Position numbers and translations under genes: made by a program. Below, piece by piece: positions 27,540-36,848 of a DNA stretch of 64,000 nt; position 1 is the stretch's first letter, and the number at the start of each line of letters is the position of its first letter. Source of the stretch: Muribaculaceae bacterium (GTDB taxonomy: Bacteria; Bacteroidota; Bacteroidia; Bacteroidales; Muribaculaceae); contig JAFYNZ010000055.1 in assembly GCA_017547845.1 (NCBI GenBank), forward strand, positions 1 to 64,000. The letters are read 5' to 3'. The notes beneath the pieces were generated by a model. It worked only from the letters and a program-made list of their open reading frames with translations. It did no database searches and was not told the DNA's origin.

Positions 27540-27771
27540 TAACTTTGCAATCGAGAAATAAGACTTGAAGACATCTGCTGTGGCGATGTCTGTCGCATAG
27601 AAAAATCTCATTAGTTTTTTAGTTATAGTTATATAAGAGTTAGTTTTTAGAGTTTATGATGTGGCACTTGCTTATGGTCAAGTGCCACCATCATCGTAAA
27701 TGGAAGTTTAACAACGATTTTGCAGTTTCGATTTTTTTGTTGAAATTTGCAATCTATAATATAAATAGGAT
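27540..27771 (+). promoter_or_regulatory. Promoter and long structured leader of the hemerythrin gene
   Basis: -7 box TAACTTTG at 27540-27547 on the plus strand. The ~215-base stretch to the ATG at 27772 has no ORF but two strong hairpins: AGACATC/GATGTCT (27569-27591) and GTGGCACTTG/CAAGTGCCAC (27661-27688), the second perfect over 10 bp and extendable. It could be a regulated leader or a small RNA gene followed by a second start near 27740. Confidence 0.5.
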
Positions 27772-28476
27772 ATGACAGGAATACACAGATATCTCCCGGG
27801 TGACAGAATGGCCGACTTGATTTCAGAAAATTATTTCTTGATTCAGGTCATCAGTCGTTTCGGTATAAAGGTCGGTTTTGGCGATAAGACAGTGGAGCAA
27901 GTGTGTCTGGATTTTGGCGTTGACTGTGCGACATTTCTCGCAGTGGTCAATTTCATAGTCCAAGGACATTCCTACATCGATGGCTCGACAGAATTGAGCA
28001 TACCATCTCTGCTCAATTATCTCAAGCAGTCGCACATCTATTTCTTGGAGTTTTGCCTGCCTGCCATCCGTCGCAAACTGTTGAATGGCATTGTATTGAG
28101 CACCGACAACGTCTCATTTCTGATAATGAAATTCTTTGACGACTACACTGCAGAGGTTAAGACTCACATGGAATTTGAGGAGCAGAAGGTGTTCAGTTAT
28201 GTCAATGGTCTGTTGTCGGGCTCTATTGAAGATAAATTCCGTATCTCCACCTATAGCGAATATCATGAGGAGGTGGGTGATAAATTGAAAGAACTGAAAA
28301 ACATCATCATAAAGTATTGTCCCGATAGCGCAGATATCAATCTGCTCAATGATGCTCTCTACGACATCTATCGTTGTGAGCAAGAGCTTGAGAGTCACTG
28401 CATGGTGGAAGACCGTATATTTGTGCCGGCAGTCGTAAAGTTGGAACGTAAAATCAGAGAAGATGTGCAGAGATGA
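27772..28476 (+). CDS. Hemerythrin-like protein with degenerate ScdA-type N-terminus
   Basis: 234 residues. The N-terminal ~60 residues (DRMADLISENYFLIQVISRF...) follow the ScdA_N/RIC domain of iron-centre repair proteins but lack its Cys pair (GFGD in place of CCGG). Residues ~95-225 form a four-helix hemerythrin domain with candidate iron ligands in TAEVKTHMEFEEQKVF, SEYHEEV and ELESHCMVEDRIFVP. Such proteins handle oxygen or nitric oxide at a di-iron site. The next gene, a LuxR-type regulator, overlaps it by 14 bases and is probably co-transcribed. Confidence 0.82.
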   Translation: MTGIHRYLPGDRMADLISENYFLIQVISRFGIKVGFGDKTVEQVCLDFGVDCATFLAVVNFIVQGHSYIDGSTELSIPSLLNYLKQSHIYFLEFCLPAIRRKLLNGIVLSTDNVSFLIMKFFDDYTAEVKTHMEFEEQKVFSYVNGLLSGSIEDKFRISTYSEYHEEVGDKLKELKNIIIKYCPDSADINLLNDALYDIYRCEQELESHCMVEDRIFVPAVVKLERKIREDVQR

Positions 28477-29065
28477 GAAGATCCATATAGCAGTAGCCGA
28501 GACATCGCCTATAGTCAGCAGTGGCATATCGTATTGCTTGAGACGATTGCCCGGCTTGCAGGTGCATGTGGTAGAGGTAAACACATATCTCGACTTGGTT
28601 GATTGCATTTCGACTTCGCCTATAGATGTGGTGGTGGTCAACCCTACGTTTGGCGGTGTGTTTGACCCATCGGCATTGCGTTCGCAGGTCAACTACGACT
28701 TCAAGATTATGGCCATCGAAATCGGAGTGCTCGACCGTCAGACTCGTTCGCTCTACGACGATGCGCTCTCGATAGTCGACGACATGACGACGATGGTCAG
28801 CAAAATCAAAAACCTTTGCAAAGGCGATGAAGACAAACCGAGCGACAAAGAGCCATTGAGTCAACGCGAGAAAGAGATTATAAAATTGCTTGTTAAGGGA
28901 TTGACCAATAAGGAGATAGCCGATCAACTATGCCTCTCGGTCTACACCGTCAACACCCATCGCCGCAACATATCCAACAAACTCCAGATACACAGTGCGA
29001 CCGGCCTGACCATCTATGCCATCGTCAATCAGCTCGTCGACCTCTCCGAAATATCCCTCGGATAA
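28463..29065 (+). CDS. LuxR-type regulator with a receiver-like domain lacking the phosphoacceptor Asp
   Basis: 200 residues. The N-terminal ~115 residues look like a response-regulator receiver (VAETSPIVSSGISYCLRR), but the strand that should carry the phosphorylated Asp reads PIDVVVVNPTFGG, with Asn at that place. The C-terminal ~65 residues are a GerE/LuxR helix-turn-helix (LSQREKEIIKLLVKGLTNKE). No kinase gene is adjacent. It is translationally coupled to the hemerythrin gene and may respond to that protein or to a ligand rather than to phosphorylation. Confidence 0.85.
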   Translation: MCRDEKIHIAVAETSPIVSSGISYCLRRLPGLQVHVVEVNTYLDLVDCISTSPIDVVVVNPTFGGVFDPSALRSQVNYDFKIMAIEIGVLDRQTRSLYDDALSIVDDMTTMVSKIKNLCKGDEDKPSDKEPLSQREKEIIKLLVKGLTNKEIADQLCLSVYTVNTHRRNISNKLQIHSATGLTIYAIVNQLVDLSEISLG

Positions 29066-29111
29066 AGATTCTTTTTAGGCCTCTTTTTAATACTATACTT
29101 GTTAAATATCC

Positions 29112-29162
29112 AAAAACTTAGTTTTTTGTTTTGCACTCTGCTATCGTTTGCTTAACTTTGCA
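29112..29162 (+). promoter_or_regulatory. Dispersed copy of the 83-bp repeat acting as promoter of the PBP1A gene
   Basis: About 48 bases match the 9285 repeat unit in inverse orientation with two differences. Within it -33 TTTG (29130-29133), a 19-bp spacer and -7 TAACTTTG (29153-29160) stand 25 bases before ATG 29186. The same promoter core thus drives two unrelated genes 20 kb apart. Confidence 0.75.
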
Positions 29163-29185
29163 GTAATAAATCAAATTGCGAAGAA

Positions 29186-31615
29186 ATGGATATCAAAAGC
29201 AAGAAGAAAAACAACGATAATATATCTACTAAGCAGGATAAAAAGATGCGCATAGTGAAATGGATGTGGACCATATTTGTGGGTATGGGCCTCGTAGGAA
29301 CATTTATCCTACTGCTCATCTACAATGGCGTCATCGGCTACATGCCTCCTATTGAGGAACTGAAGAACCCTCACGATAAATTTGCATCGATTGTCTATGC
29401 CAGCGACGGCACGACCGAACTCGGCCGCTACTATATGGGTATGGGCAACCGTGTCTATGCCGATTATGACGACATTTCGACTCACGTCATTGATGCGTTG
29501 ATTGCCACTGAGGACGTCAGATTTAATGACCACTCAGGTATCGACTTCAAGGCCTTGGGGCGTGCAGTGTTTAAGACTGTGCTCATGGGCGATAAGTCGT
29601 CGGGAGGTGGTTCTACCATTACCCAGCAGCTTGCCAAGCAATTGTATTCCAAACCTTCAAGAAACATTTTCGACCGCGCCGTACAGAAACCTATCGAGTG
29701 GATGATTGCTATCAAGCTTGAGCGTTTCTACACCAAGGACGAAATTATCAAGATGTATCTCAATCGCTTCGACTTCCTTAATAATGCAGTCGGTATCAAG
29801 ACTGCCGCAAAGGTCTATTTCAATAAGGATGCTAAGGACTTAAACGTAGCCGAAGCAGCGATGCTCGTGGGTATGCTCAAGAATCCGAGCTATTTCAACC
29901 CCGTCAGAAAGCCTGAGCGTGTGCTCAATCGTCGTAACGTGGTGTTTGACCAGATGGTAAAGGCCGGTTTCCTTGATGAGGCTGAAGCCGAGCGACTTAA
30001 AGAGCAACCATTGGGATTGAACTATAAGCATGTCGATCATCGCGACAATGGCTCGCCATATATGCGTGAGCAGATTCGCCACATGTTGACTGCCAAGAAA
30101 CCAAGTAAGCCAAGTCGTTCCGACTATAAGACCAACACTGCCTACACTTATGCGATGGGTAAATACAACACAGACTCAACGCTCTGGCATGACAACCCTC
30201 TTTATGGCTGGGTAGAGAAAAACCCTAAGCCTGACGGCTCAAGTTATAACATCTACACAGATGGATTGCGTATCTATACCACTATTGACTCGCGTATGCA
30301 GAAATATCTTGAAGAGGCTGTGTATGAGCATCTCGGTGGATACCTTCAGCCGGCGTTTGAGGCTGAAAAACGTGGTTCGAAGCGTGGCCCTTATACGACA
30401 AATCGTTCGCAACTCAGCGATGAAACCTATGAAAATCTCATCACGCAAGCCAAGAAGCAGAGTGAACGTTATCGCATAATGAAGCAGGCCGGTCACTCCG
30501 AAGATGAGATAGAGACTGCGTTCAATACTCCTACCGAAATGCGTGTGTTCGCATGGGTGAAAGATGATAAGAGAAAGACTGTGCCGGGTACTAAGGACGT
30601 AACGATGACTCCGATGGACTCTATCCTATATATGAAGTCGATACTACGTGCCGGCGTGGCAAGTATGGATCCGATTACAGGCTACGTGAAGGCTTATGTC
30701 GGTGGTCCTGACTACACATATTTCCAATACGATATGGTCACTTTAGGTCGCCGTCAGATTGGTTCTACAGTGAAGCCATTCCTTTATACTTTGGCTATGG
30801 AGAACGAGTTTGACCCTTGCTCTATGTTGCTCTGTTCGCAGCCCACCTATGGCAGCTGGTCGCCTCGTAGCTCAAGCGGAGGACGCGAAGGTCAGATGGT
30901 CGACCTCAAATGGGCGTTGACAACTTCCAACAACTGGATTTCAGCTCGTCTTATCGATGCATTGAAGCCTAATAACCTCGTCAACGAGATGCGTCTATTC
31001 GGTATTACAGGACACATCGATCCTACATATCCGTTGTGTCTCGGTACCAACGACGTATCGGTGATGGAGATGGTTGCTGCCTACACAGCATTTGCCAACC
31101 AAGGCATCCGTGTCGATCCGATTATGGTCACTCGCATTGAAGACTCCCAAGGCAATGTCATCACCGACTTCTCGCCTCGTCGCACTGAGGTAATCAGCGA
31201 AAATGCCTACTATAAGATGATATATATGCTCCAAAGCGTTATCAACAATGGTACGGGTGCAAGCCTTCGTAGTCGTTATGGTATCTCTGCAGAGATGGGT
31301 GGTAAGACCGGTACAACCAACGCCAACTCCGACTCATGGTTCATGGGATTCACTCCCGAACTTGTCACCGGCGTGTGGGTAGGTGGTGAAGAACGCTACA
31401 TTCAGTTCAACTCTATGGCTTATGGTCAAGGTGCTCGTGCAGCGTTGCCTATCTATGGCCTATACATGAAGAAAGTCTACGACGATCCTAAGTTGCCGTA
31501 TTCGCAAAGTACACGATTTGATTTCCCTGCCGACTTTAATCCGTGCGATTTATCCGTACAAGAAGATTATGGCGAGGAAGTCTACATTGAGTCGGTACCG
31601 GGCATCTTCGAATAA
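29186..31615 (+). CDS. mrcA: Penicillin-binding protein 1A (class A)
   Basis: 809 residues. One N-terminal membrane helix (~27-50) follows a lysine-rich cytoplasmic tail. The glycosyltransferase domain (GT51, ~70-260) has ATEDVRFNDHSGIDFKAL and GGSTITQQLAKQLYS. The transpeptidase domain (~420-740) has the nucleophile motif in GSTVKPFLY, SNN (TSNNWIS) and KTGT (GGKTGTTNA). It builds and cross-links peptidoglycan at the outer face of the inner membrane. Confidence 0.95.
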   Translation: MDIKSKKKNNDNISTKQDKKMRIVKWMWTIFVGMGLVGTFILLLIYNGVIGYMPPIEELKNPHDKFASIVYASDGTTELGRYYMGMGNRVYADYDDISTHVIDALIATEDVRFNDHSGIDFKALGRAVFKTVLMGDKSSGGGSTITQQLAKQLYSKPSRNIFDRAVQKPIEWMIAIKLERFYTKDEIIKMYLNRFDFLNNAVGIKTAAKVYFNKDAKDLNVAEAAMLVGMLKNPSYFNPVRKPERVLNRRNVVFDQMVKAGFLDEAEAERLKEQPLGLNYKHVDHRDNGSPYMREQIRHMLTAKKPSKPSRSDYKTNTAYTYAMGKYNTDSTLWHDNPLYGWVEKNPKPDGSSYNIYTDGLRIYTTIDSRMQKYLEEAVYEHLGGYLQPAFEAEKRGSKRGPYTTNRSQLSDETYENLITQAKKQSERYRIMKQAGHSEDEIETAFNTPTEMRVFAWVKDDKRKTVPGTKDVTMTPMDSILYMKSILRAGVASMDPITGYVKAYVGGPDYTYFQYDMVTLGRRQIGSTVKPFLYTLAMENEFDPCSMLLCSQPTYGSWSPRSSSGGREGQMVDLKWALTTSNNWISARLIDALKPNNLVNEMRLFGITGHIDPTYPLCLGTNDVSVMEMVAAYTAFANQGIRVDPIMVTRIEDSQGNVITDFSPRRTEVISENAYYKMIYMLQSVINNGTGASLRSRYGISAEMGGKTGTTNANSDSWFMGFTPELVTGVWVGGEERYIQFNSMAYGQGARAALPIYGLYMKKVYDDPKLPYSQSTRFDFPADFNPCDLSVQEDYGEEVYIESVPGIFE

Positions 31616-31702
31616 GACTCGTAGAGCGAATTAAAGAAATATTAACAATAGTTAAAATCTAAATTAATTATGTAAAAATTTCTGTAATTCGGAATTATTC
31701 GC

Positions 31703-31710
31703 TATTTTTG
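31703..31710 (+). promoter_or_regulatory. Probable -7 element of the carboxyltransferase gene
   Basis: TATTTTTG, 41 bases before ATG 31752. No convincing -33 TTTG at 19-20 bp, so support is weak. Confidence 0.35.
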
Positions 31711-31751
31711 AACGTTTAAAATAAACTAATCTTCTAATTTAAAATAAAATT

Positions 31752-33896
31752 ATGTCTAAAGTATTAAGAGTCAGAGACTTAACTCTGCGTGATGGACAAC
31801 AGTCGTTGTTTGCGACTCGTTTGAAACAAGAGTACATCGATCGTTTGCTTCCACTTTATCGTGATGCAAAATTCTACATCATGGAGACATGGGGTGGTGC
31901 AGTACCTGATTCAGTGATGCGTTACCTCGGCGAAAGCCCATGGGATCGTTTGCGTTCTTGCTCTAAGGAAATGAAGGGCATTTCTTATCTTTCTGCTCTT
32001 TCTCGTGGTCGTAACCTTTTCGGTTATGTGCCTTATCCTAACTACGTGCTTGAAGGTTTCTACAAAGAAGCTATCAAGAACGGTCTTAATGTGATGCGTA
32101 TCTTCGACGCTCTCAACGACATCGATAATATCAAAGACTCAATCCGCATGATCAACGAGCTCGGTGGTATCGCCGACGCTGCTGTCTGCTACACAGTTGA
32201 CCCTAAGGATGAGCCTCAAGCAGCTGCTGCTCCTGAAAAGAAAGGTTTCTTTGCTAAACTTTTCGGCGGTAGCAAGAAGGTAGAAGAAGGTCCTAAGAAG
32301 ATCTTTACTGATGAGTACTTCGTAGAAAAGGCTAAGGAAATGGAACGCCTCGGTGCGAAGATGATCACTCTCAAGGACATGGCAGGTCTCGTGAACCCTT
32401 CTCGTATCTTCACTCTCATGCCTAAGTTGAAGCAAGCTCTTACTATCCCTGTCGATTTCCACACTCACTGTACTCCTGGTTACGGTCTTGCTTCTGTATT
32501 GACTGCAATCATCAAGGGCGTGGACATCGTTGATACTAATATCTGGTACTTCGGTGGTGGCTCTGCTGCTCCTGCTATCGAACTCGTTTGGATTTTCTGC
32601 CAAAAACTCGGTATCGAAGTAGAAGTTAACATGGAAGCTGTCGGCAAGATTCGCGAAGCTCTTAAGGATGCTCGTAAGTCTCTCGCTGAATTTGACCTCA
32701 ATAAGGACAACTGGCCAAACGACTTCGATCCTCTCAAGGATAAACTCCCTGCAGAAATCGATGCTGCATTTGATACTGCTATCAAGGCTGCTAACGCTAA
32801 CGACGAAGAAACTCTTCTCGCTGCTTGTCACAAGATTGAAGCTTACTTCAACTTCCCAAAACCAAACGAACTTGTTAAGAATGCAGAAGTACCTGGTGGT
32901 ATGTACTCTAACATGGTGGCTAACCTTAAGGCTCTCAACGCTATCGACGTTATCGACGAAGCAATGGCATTGATTCCTAAGGTGCGTCGCGATGCTGGTC
33001 TTGTGCCATTGGTAACTCCTACAAGCCAGATCGTCGGCTCACAAGCTGTGGCTGTCGCTCTCGACCGTCGCAAAGGTGTGGCTGACTACTCTAACAAGAA
33101 CAACCAATTCATCAGCCTCGTTAAGGGTGAATACGGTAAGACTCCGGTGGCTATCGACCCTGCATTCCGTCAACAAATCACTGGCGCTGCAGAAGAAAAG
33201 CCTTACGACGTAAGCTCATATCGCAAGCCTGAAAACACAGTGCTTCCTGAATTTGGTGGTGTCAACATCGCTCAAAACGACGAAGAATTCCTTCTTCTCC
33301 AATTGCTCCCTGCTGTTGCGACAGGCTTCTTGAAGAACAAGCGCAAAGCTGAATACGAAGCTAACAAGCCTGCAGCTCCTGCGGCTGAAGCGGCTCCTGC
33401 GGCAGCACCTGCACCTGCTGAAGCTCCTTCTGCTGCTGTGACAGGTCCTTGCCAAAAGGCTCCAATGGGCGGTAAGGTTCTCGAAATCAAGGTGAAAGTC
33501 GGCGACGTTGTTAAGCCTGGTCAAGTAGTGATGGTTTACGAAGCAATGAAGATGGAAAACGACATCGTTGCAGAAGTAGGCGGTAAGGTGAAACGCATCC
33601 TCGTAAATGTTGATGATGTGATCTCAACTGACCAACCACTTATCGAATTCGAAGCTGCTGACGGTGGTGCTTCTGAATCAGCAGGCACATGCCAAAAGGC
33701 TCCAATGGGCGGTAAGGTCCTTGACATCAAGGTAAAGGCCGGTGACACAGTAAAGGCCGGTGACCTCCTCATGGTATACGAAGCAATGAAGATGGAAAAC
33801 GACATCGTTTCTGAATTCAGCGGTACAGTTAAGCGTGTGCTCGTAAACGTTGACGACGTCATCTCAACCGACCAACCACTCGTAGAATTCGCATAA
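31752..33896 (+). CDS. Biotin-dependent carboxyltransferase (pyruvate carboxylase B / oxaloacetate decarboxylase alpha type) with two biotinyl domains
   Basis: 714 residues. Carboxyltransferase TIM barrel at ~1-300 (LTLRDGQQSLFATR, metal site DFHTHCTPGYGLA), conserved PYC-OADA domain to ~530, an Ala/Pro linker, then two tandem biotinyl domains with EAMKMEND at Lys600 and Lys680. The usual protein has one. An insertion of about 30 residues (~155-184, FFAKLFGGSKK) sits inside the barrel sequence. It transfers CO2 between biotin and pyruvate/oxaloacetate; membrane subunits of a sodium pump or a biotin carboxylase are not encoded in the window, so the exact complex is open. Confidence 0.88.
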   Translation: MSKVLRVRDLTLRDGQQSLFATRLKQEYIDRLLPLYRDAKFYIMETWGGAVPDSVMRYLGESPWDRLRSCSKEMKGISYLSALSRGRNLFGYVPYPNYVLEGFYKEAIKNGLNVMRIFDALNDIDNIKDSIRMINELGGIADAAVCYTVDPKDEPQAAAAPEKKGFFAKLFGGSKKVEEGPKKIFTDEYFVEKAKEMERLGAKMITLKDMAGLVNPSRIFTLMPKLKQALTIPVDFHTHCTPGYGLASVLTAIIKGVDIVDTNIWYFGGGSAAPAIELVWIFCQKLGIEVEVNMEAVGKIREALKDARKSLAEFDLNKDNWPNDFDPLKDKLPAEIDAAFDTAIKAANANDEETLLAACHKIEAYFNFPKPNELVKNAEVPGGMYSNMVANLKALNAIDVIDEAMALIPKVRRDAGLVPLVTPTSQIVGSQAVAVALDRRKGVADYSNKNNQFISLVKGEYGKTPVAIDPAFRQQITGAAEEKPYDVSSYRKPENTVLPEFGGVNIAQNDEEFLLLQLLPAVATGFLKNKRKAEYEANKPAAPAAEAAPAAAPAPAEAPSAAVTGPCQKAPMGGKVLEIKVKVGDVVKPGQVVMVYEAMKMENDIVAEVGGKVKRILVNVDDVISTDQPLIEFEAADGGASESAGTCQKAPMGGKVLDIKVKAGDTVKAGDLLMVYEAMKMENDIVSEFSGTVKRVLVNVDDVISTDQPLVEFA

Positions 33897-33919
33897 TCCG
33901 AATTTTATATCATAAATGG

Positions 33920-33958
33920 TTCAGCTCCGTCCTTTGGGATGGAGCTGAATTTTTTTTT
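33920..33958 (+). terminator. Terminator of the carboxyltransferase gene
   Basis: Perfect 9-bp stem TTCAGCTCC / GGAGCTGAA followed by nine T. Confidence 0.9.
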
Positions 33959-34190
33959 ACCGATAGGTTCCAATTGTTGAACTATGATGTGTACATGCTA
34001 AAACGCAGTCTTCGGAGTGTTAAGGTGAAGTGTGATTTTGACTGATAGAGCAGCTCATCACATTTTCTGCGTGTAAAATGACCTCTTGAACGTTTTTGGA
34101 AGTATGTTTTCTGAAATGCTCAATTGCTTGCAACGGCATTGCTGTCTGGGCGACAATTATGGGCGAATTTATGACACATCGGAACATATA
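33959..34190. other. Gene-free stretch between convergent genes
   Basis: Between the two convergent terminators. Short frames on both strands lack any family signal or promoter. I see no structured element here. Confidence 0.4.
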
Positions 34191-34224
34191 ATAGAGGATG
34201 TCTCGGCAGTGAGACACCCTCTAT
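34191..34224 (-). terminator. Terminator of the FN3 secreted protein gene
   Basis: Near-perfect 14-bp stem ATAGAGGATGTCTC / GAGACACCCTCTAT (one mismatch) with a 6-base loop, 28 bases after the stop at 34253. Confidence 0.65.
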
Positions 34225-34252
34225 GGTATATTAGACGAATGTTGTGTCGGAG

Positions 34253-36289
34253 TTACTTTATGAGTGCTTTGTGGATGAGATTGTCTGTTTTTACGATGTA
34301 GATGCCTTGTGGAAGGGTGATGGCGAGGTTGCCTTTAGCTTCTGCGATGCATTGACCATCGAGCGTGTAGACTTCGATAGGTGTATTTTCTGATGCAATG
34401 ACGTGTAGTGTGCCATCTGCGACATATACTTTTGCTTGAGGTGCATCTACGCTTTCGATTGACACTGCTTCGATGCCCTTTGGTTTAGAGCGATATACTC
34501 CCTCATAGACGGCTATGATACCAAACATTAGTACGCCTTCGTCTGCAAGATAGCTGTAGTCGTATTCGGTAGTGTCTGCCGGCAATTGAGCGACAAGTCC
34601 TCCAAAAATAGCTACTTCATATCCGGTCAATTCGAGATATTCTGAGGCTTGAGGTGCATCCCACGACAATCTGTTGTTGACATCGTCATACGATAGGTTT
34701 TCTACCATCGGCAAATCGCTGATAATGAAGCTGTCGATGATGACCGGACAAGCGTATGTGCCTTTGTGGGCATGAAGGCGCACTTGGATGTAGTCGATAT
34801 TAGGTGCTACATAATTGTAAAGCGACTTCGTGTAGCTTTGCCAACCCATCTGAGTCAATCCTTGATAGTCGATGACGTCAACTTGCTTCCAGTCTCCACC
34901 ATCGGTGCTTATCTCAATGGCAAGCGTGCTGTTGAAGCCAGTGAATGCGTAGTATCGGAATTTGAGTAATGGTTCATAAGCGTCGCTGAGTCGGATTTTA
35001 CCCGATGTCATATAGTCGTCTTGTGAGAGGTCGTTATAACTGCCGTATGACGCATATGCCAATCCACCCTTGTCGTTTTCAGTGGTAATAACGCAGTCTT
35101 CAAGTATGGCCTCTTCGCTGACAAACCATGCGCATGCTGTTTCGGTAGTATCAAATGTCCAACCTGCATGGTCGGTGGTCGGTACGCTATATGTAGTAGT
35201 GCTATCGAATGTCTCAATGAATGGGAGTGCAGAAGGAGGACCGACGACCACTGCATTTGACGGAGCACCAATGCTCTCGCCTTGAGCGTTTGCGGCGCGA
35301 ACAAAGTAGGTAAATTTAGTTTCCTTGTCAAGCTCGCCGTAGTAGTCGGCATAGCTGATTTGTGTCACACCCTCTTCCAGAACGACTGCGTCATATTCGC
35401 TTGATGTCGTGCTGCGTAGCACGGTGTAGCGCAATTCGCTGATGTCGATATAGCCATTTGTTTGGCCCTTTTGGGGTGCTTCCCATTCGATATACACTTT
35501 GTTGGTGGAGACTTTGGCTTGAACGTTGGTAGGAGACATCGGGGTGTCATGTCCGACCATCACATTGACCACGGTGCCGTAAGATTTGCCGGCAGTGGTG
35601 CATGCCACCAAACGATAGGAATAGCTTTCGCCACTAACGACATCAGAGTCGCTGAAGGAGCAAGCTTCGCCGGGTGTCGGGTTGTCGACAGAACCAATTA
35701 ATTCGTATTGATAAGAGTCATAGCTATATTTGCTCACTTCGATACTTTCGAGTGCTTTAAGAGTGTCGCCGTTGGTGTCAAGTAGTGGCGCAGTGAAATA
35801 GATTGTCACAGGGGCATTGCCTTTGTCGCAAGTGGCGTAAGCATCGTTGATATCTACAGGTTTTTGACCGATTTCGATTTCGCTCCATTCAGGATAGCTC
35901 GCATAGTCGTCGATGTAAGCAACTGCTTTGTATTGGATAAGGCCTTCGCCTACGGTGGTGTCAATGAAAGTGAGTTGCTCGCCGGGCGCAGGGTTCTCGA
36001 AAGTGTGCACTTCGATATAGTCGCCATAGTTGAGGTTGCGTGATAGCAAAATCTTGGTGAGATAGGGCAGAGGATCACCATTTCCGCTTCCCATAGAGGT
36101 CATAGAGTTGGTGGGAGCTGTAAGTTTCACGGTGACATAGCCTGTGCTGCTATCCCATTCGGTTGTGAAATCGGTGACGCGTTCCGGCCATATGTTATGG
36201 TCGGCTGCATAAGTCGTTGGAGTCATTGTGCCAAGCATGAATATAAGACAGCACAATTTTGCAATGATAGAATGTCGATACTTTTTCAT
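34253..36289 (-). CDS. Secreted protein with fibronectin III repeats, a jelly-roll domain and a type IX-like tail
   Basis: 678 residues. Signal peptide at 1-28 (...CCLIFMLGTMTPTTYA). Three fibronectin-III-like domains (~35-330, with repeated NPTPGE/NPAPGE and VAYIDDYASYPEWS patterns) precede a choice-of-anchor-J-like domain (~355-530, FIETFDSTTTYSVP, YPVIIDSF-like end) and another FN3 domain. The last ~60 residues (IEVYTLDGQCIAEA...LPQGIYIVKTDNL) resemble a type IX secretion sorting domain. Probably an extracellular or surface adhesion or glycan-related protein. It shares tail type and jelly-roll domain with the 3453 gene but is not a close paralogue. Confidence 0.82.
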   Translation of the reverse strand: MKKYRHSIIAKLCCLIFMLGTMTPTTYAADHNIWPERVTDFTTEWDSSTGYVTVKLTAPTNSMTSMGSGNGDPLPYLTKILLSRNLNYGDYIEVHTFENPAPGEQLTFIDTTVGEGLIQYKAVAYIDDYASYPEWSEIEIGQKPVDINDAYATCDKGNAPVTIYFTAPLLDTNGDTLKALESIEVSKYSYDSYQYELIGSVDNPTPGEACSFSDSDVVSGESYSYRLVACTTAGKSYGTVVNVMVGHDTPMSPTNVQAKVSTNKVYIEWEAPQKGQTNGYIDISELRYTVLRSTTSSEYDAVVLEEGVTQISYADYYGELDKETKFTYFVRAANAQGESIGAPSNAVVVGPPSALPFIETFDSTTTYSVPTTDHAGWTFDTTETACAWFVSEEAILEDCVITTENDKGGLAYASYGSYNDLSQDDYMTSGKIRLSDAYEPLLKFRYYAFTGFNSTLAIEISTDGGDWKQVDVIDYQGLTQMGWQSYTKSLYNYVAPNIDYIQVRLHAHKGTYACPVIIDSFIISDLPMVENLSYDDVNNRLSWDAPQASEYLELTGYEVAIFGGLVAQLPADTTEYDYSYLADEGVLMFGIIAVYEGVYRSKPKGIEAVSIESVDAPQAKVYVADGTLHVIASENTPIEVYTLDGQCIAEAKGNLAITLPQGIYIVKTDNLIHKALIK

Positions 36290-36394
36290 AATCGTTATTT
36301 GTTGAGGTTTTATTGTGTATTTAAATGCGTGGTGTAGGTCGAGGGAGTATCTCTTTAATTAGTAGATAAAAAGATACAATCCTCTCTACGATGA

Positions 36395-36402
36395 CAAAGT
36401 TA
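36395..36402 (-). promoter_or_regulatory. -7 element of the FN3 secreted protein gene
   Basis: TAACTTTG on the minus strand, 105 bases before ATG 36289. The -33 match is poor. The remaining sequence to 36524 shows nothing else I recognise. Confidence 0.5.
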
Positions 36403-36524
36403 ATACATTTTTAACTGAAATCGGTGAATTTTAAGATAAAAAGTTTTGGATTTGGCAACAATCGTGTCAAATCTATCGCAGTTTTATGGTGTAATGTCTT
36501 TCGCTGATTAAGGTCGGCGCGAAA

Positions 36525-36848
36525 TTAATGGACTAATTTCAATCCGATAACAGAGCCAATGAGTGTGCATATGAAAAACAATTTCCAGAAAGAAGCAGGC
36601 TCTTTGAAGATTAACATGCCGACAATCACAGTCCCTACAGCACCAATACCCGTCCATACCGGATAAGCTATGCTTAGCGGGATAGTCTTAGTCGCTTTTG
36701 CTAATAGTACCATGCTGAGAACTAAAGCAACAATGAAAGCTATATACCATAGCGTAGCCTTGTGACCAGTCTCAATATTGCCTTTGCCAAGGCAGAAAGC
36801 AAAACCGGTTTCGCAAAAGCCGGCCAAAATCAAAATAATCCAATTCAT
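36525..36848 (-). CDS. SMR-family exporter, SugE/Gdx-like
   Basis: 107 residues, four membrane helices. Glu13 in AGFCETGFAF is the family's proton- and substrate-binding residue, and helix 3 carries PLSIAYPVWTGIGAVGTV. Known SugE/Gdx proteins export guanidinium and are often under guanidine riboswitches; EmrE-type members export quaternary ammonium compounds. The short structured leader (36849-36905) fits a regulated Gdx-like gene, but I could not match it to a known riboswitch class. A single gene here, whereas paired SMR genes often occur elsewhere. Confidence 0.88.
   Translation of the reverse strand: MNWIILILAGFCETGFAFCLGKGNIETGHKATLWYIAFIVALVLSMVLLAKATKTIPLSIAYPVWTGIGAVGTVIVGMLIFKEPASFWKLFFICTLIGSVIGLKLVH

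Noticed and set aside
34086..34301. 71-codon plus-strand frame between two convergent genes
   Set aside because: It runs across the terminator hairpin and into the end of the opposite gene; no promoter or family signal.
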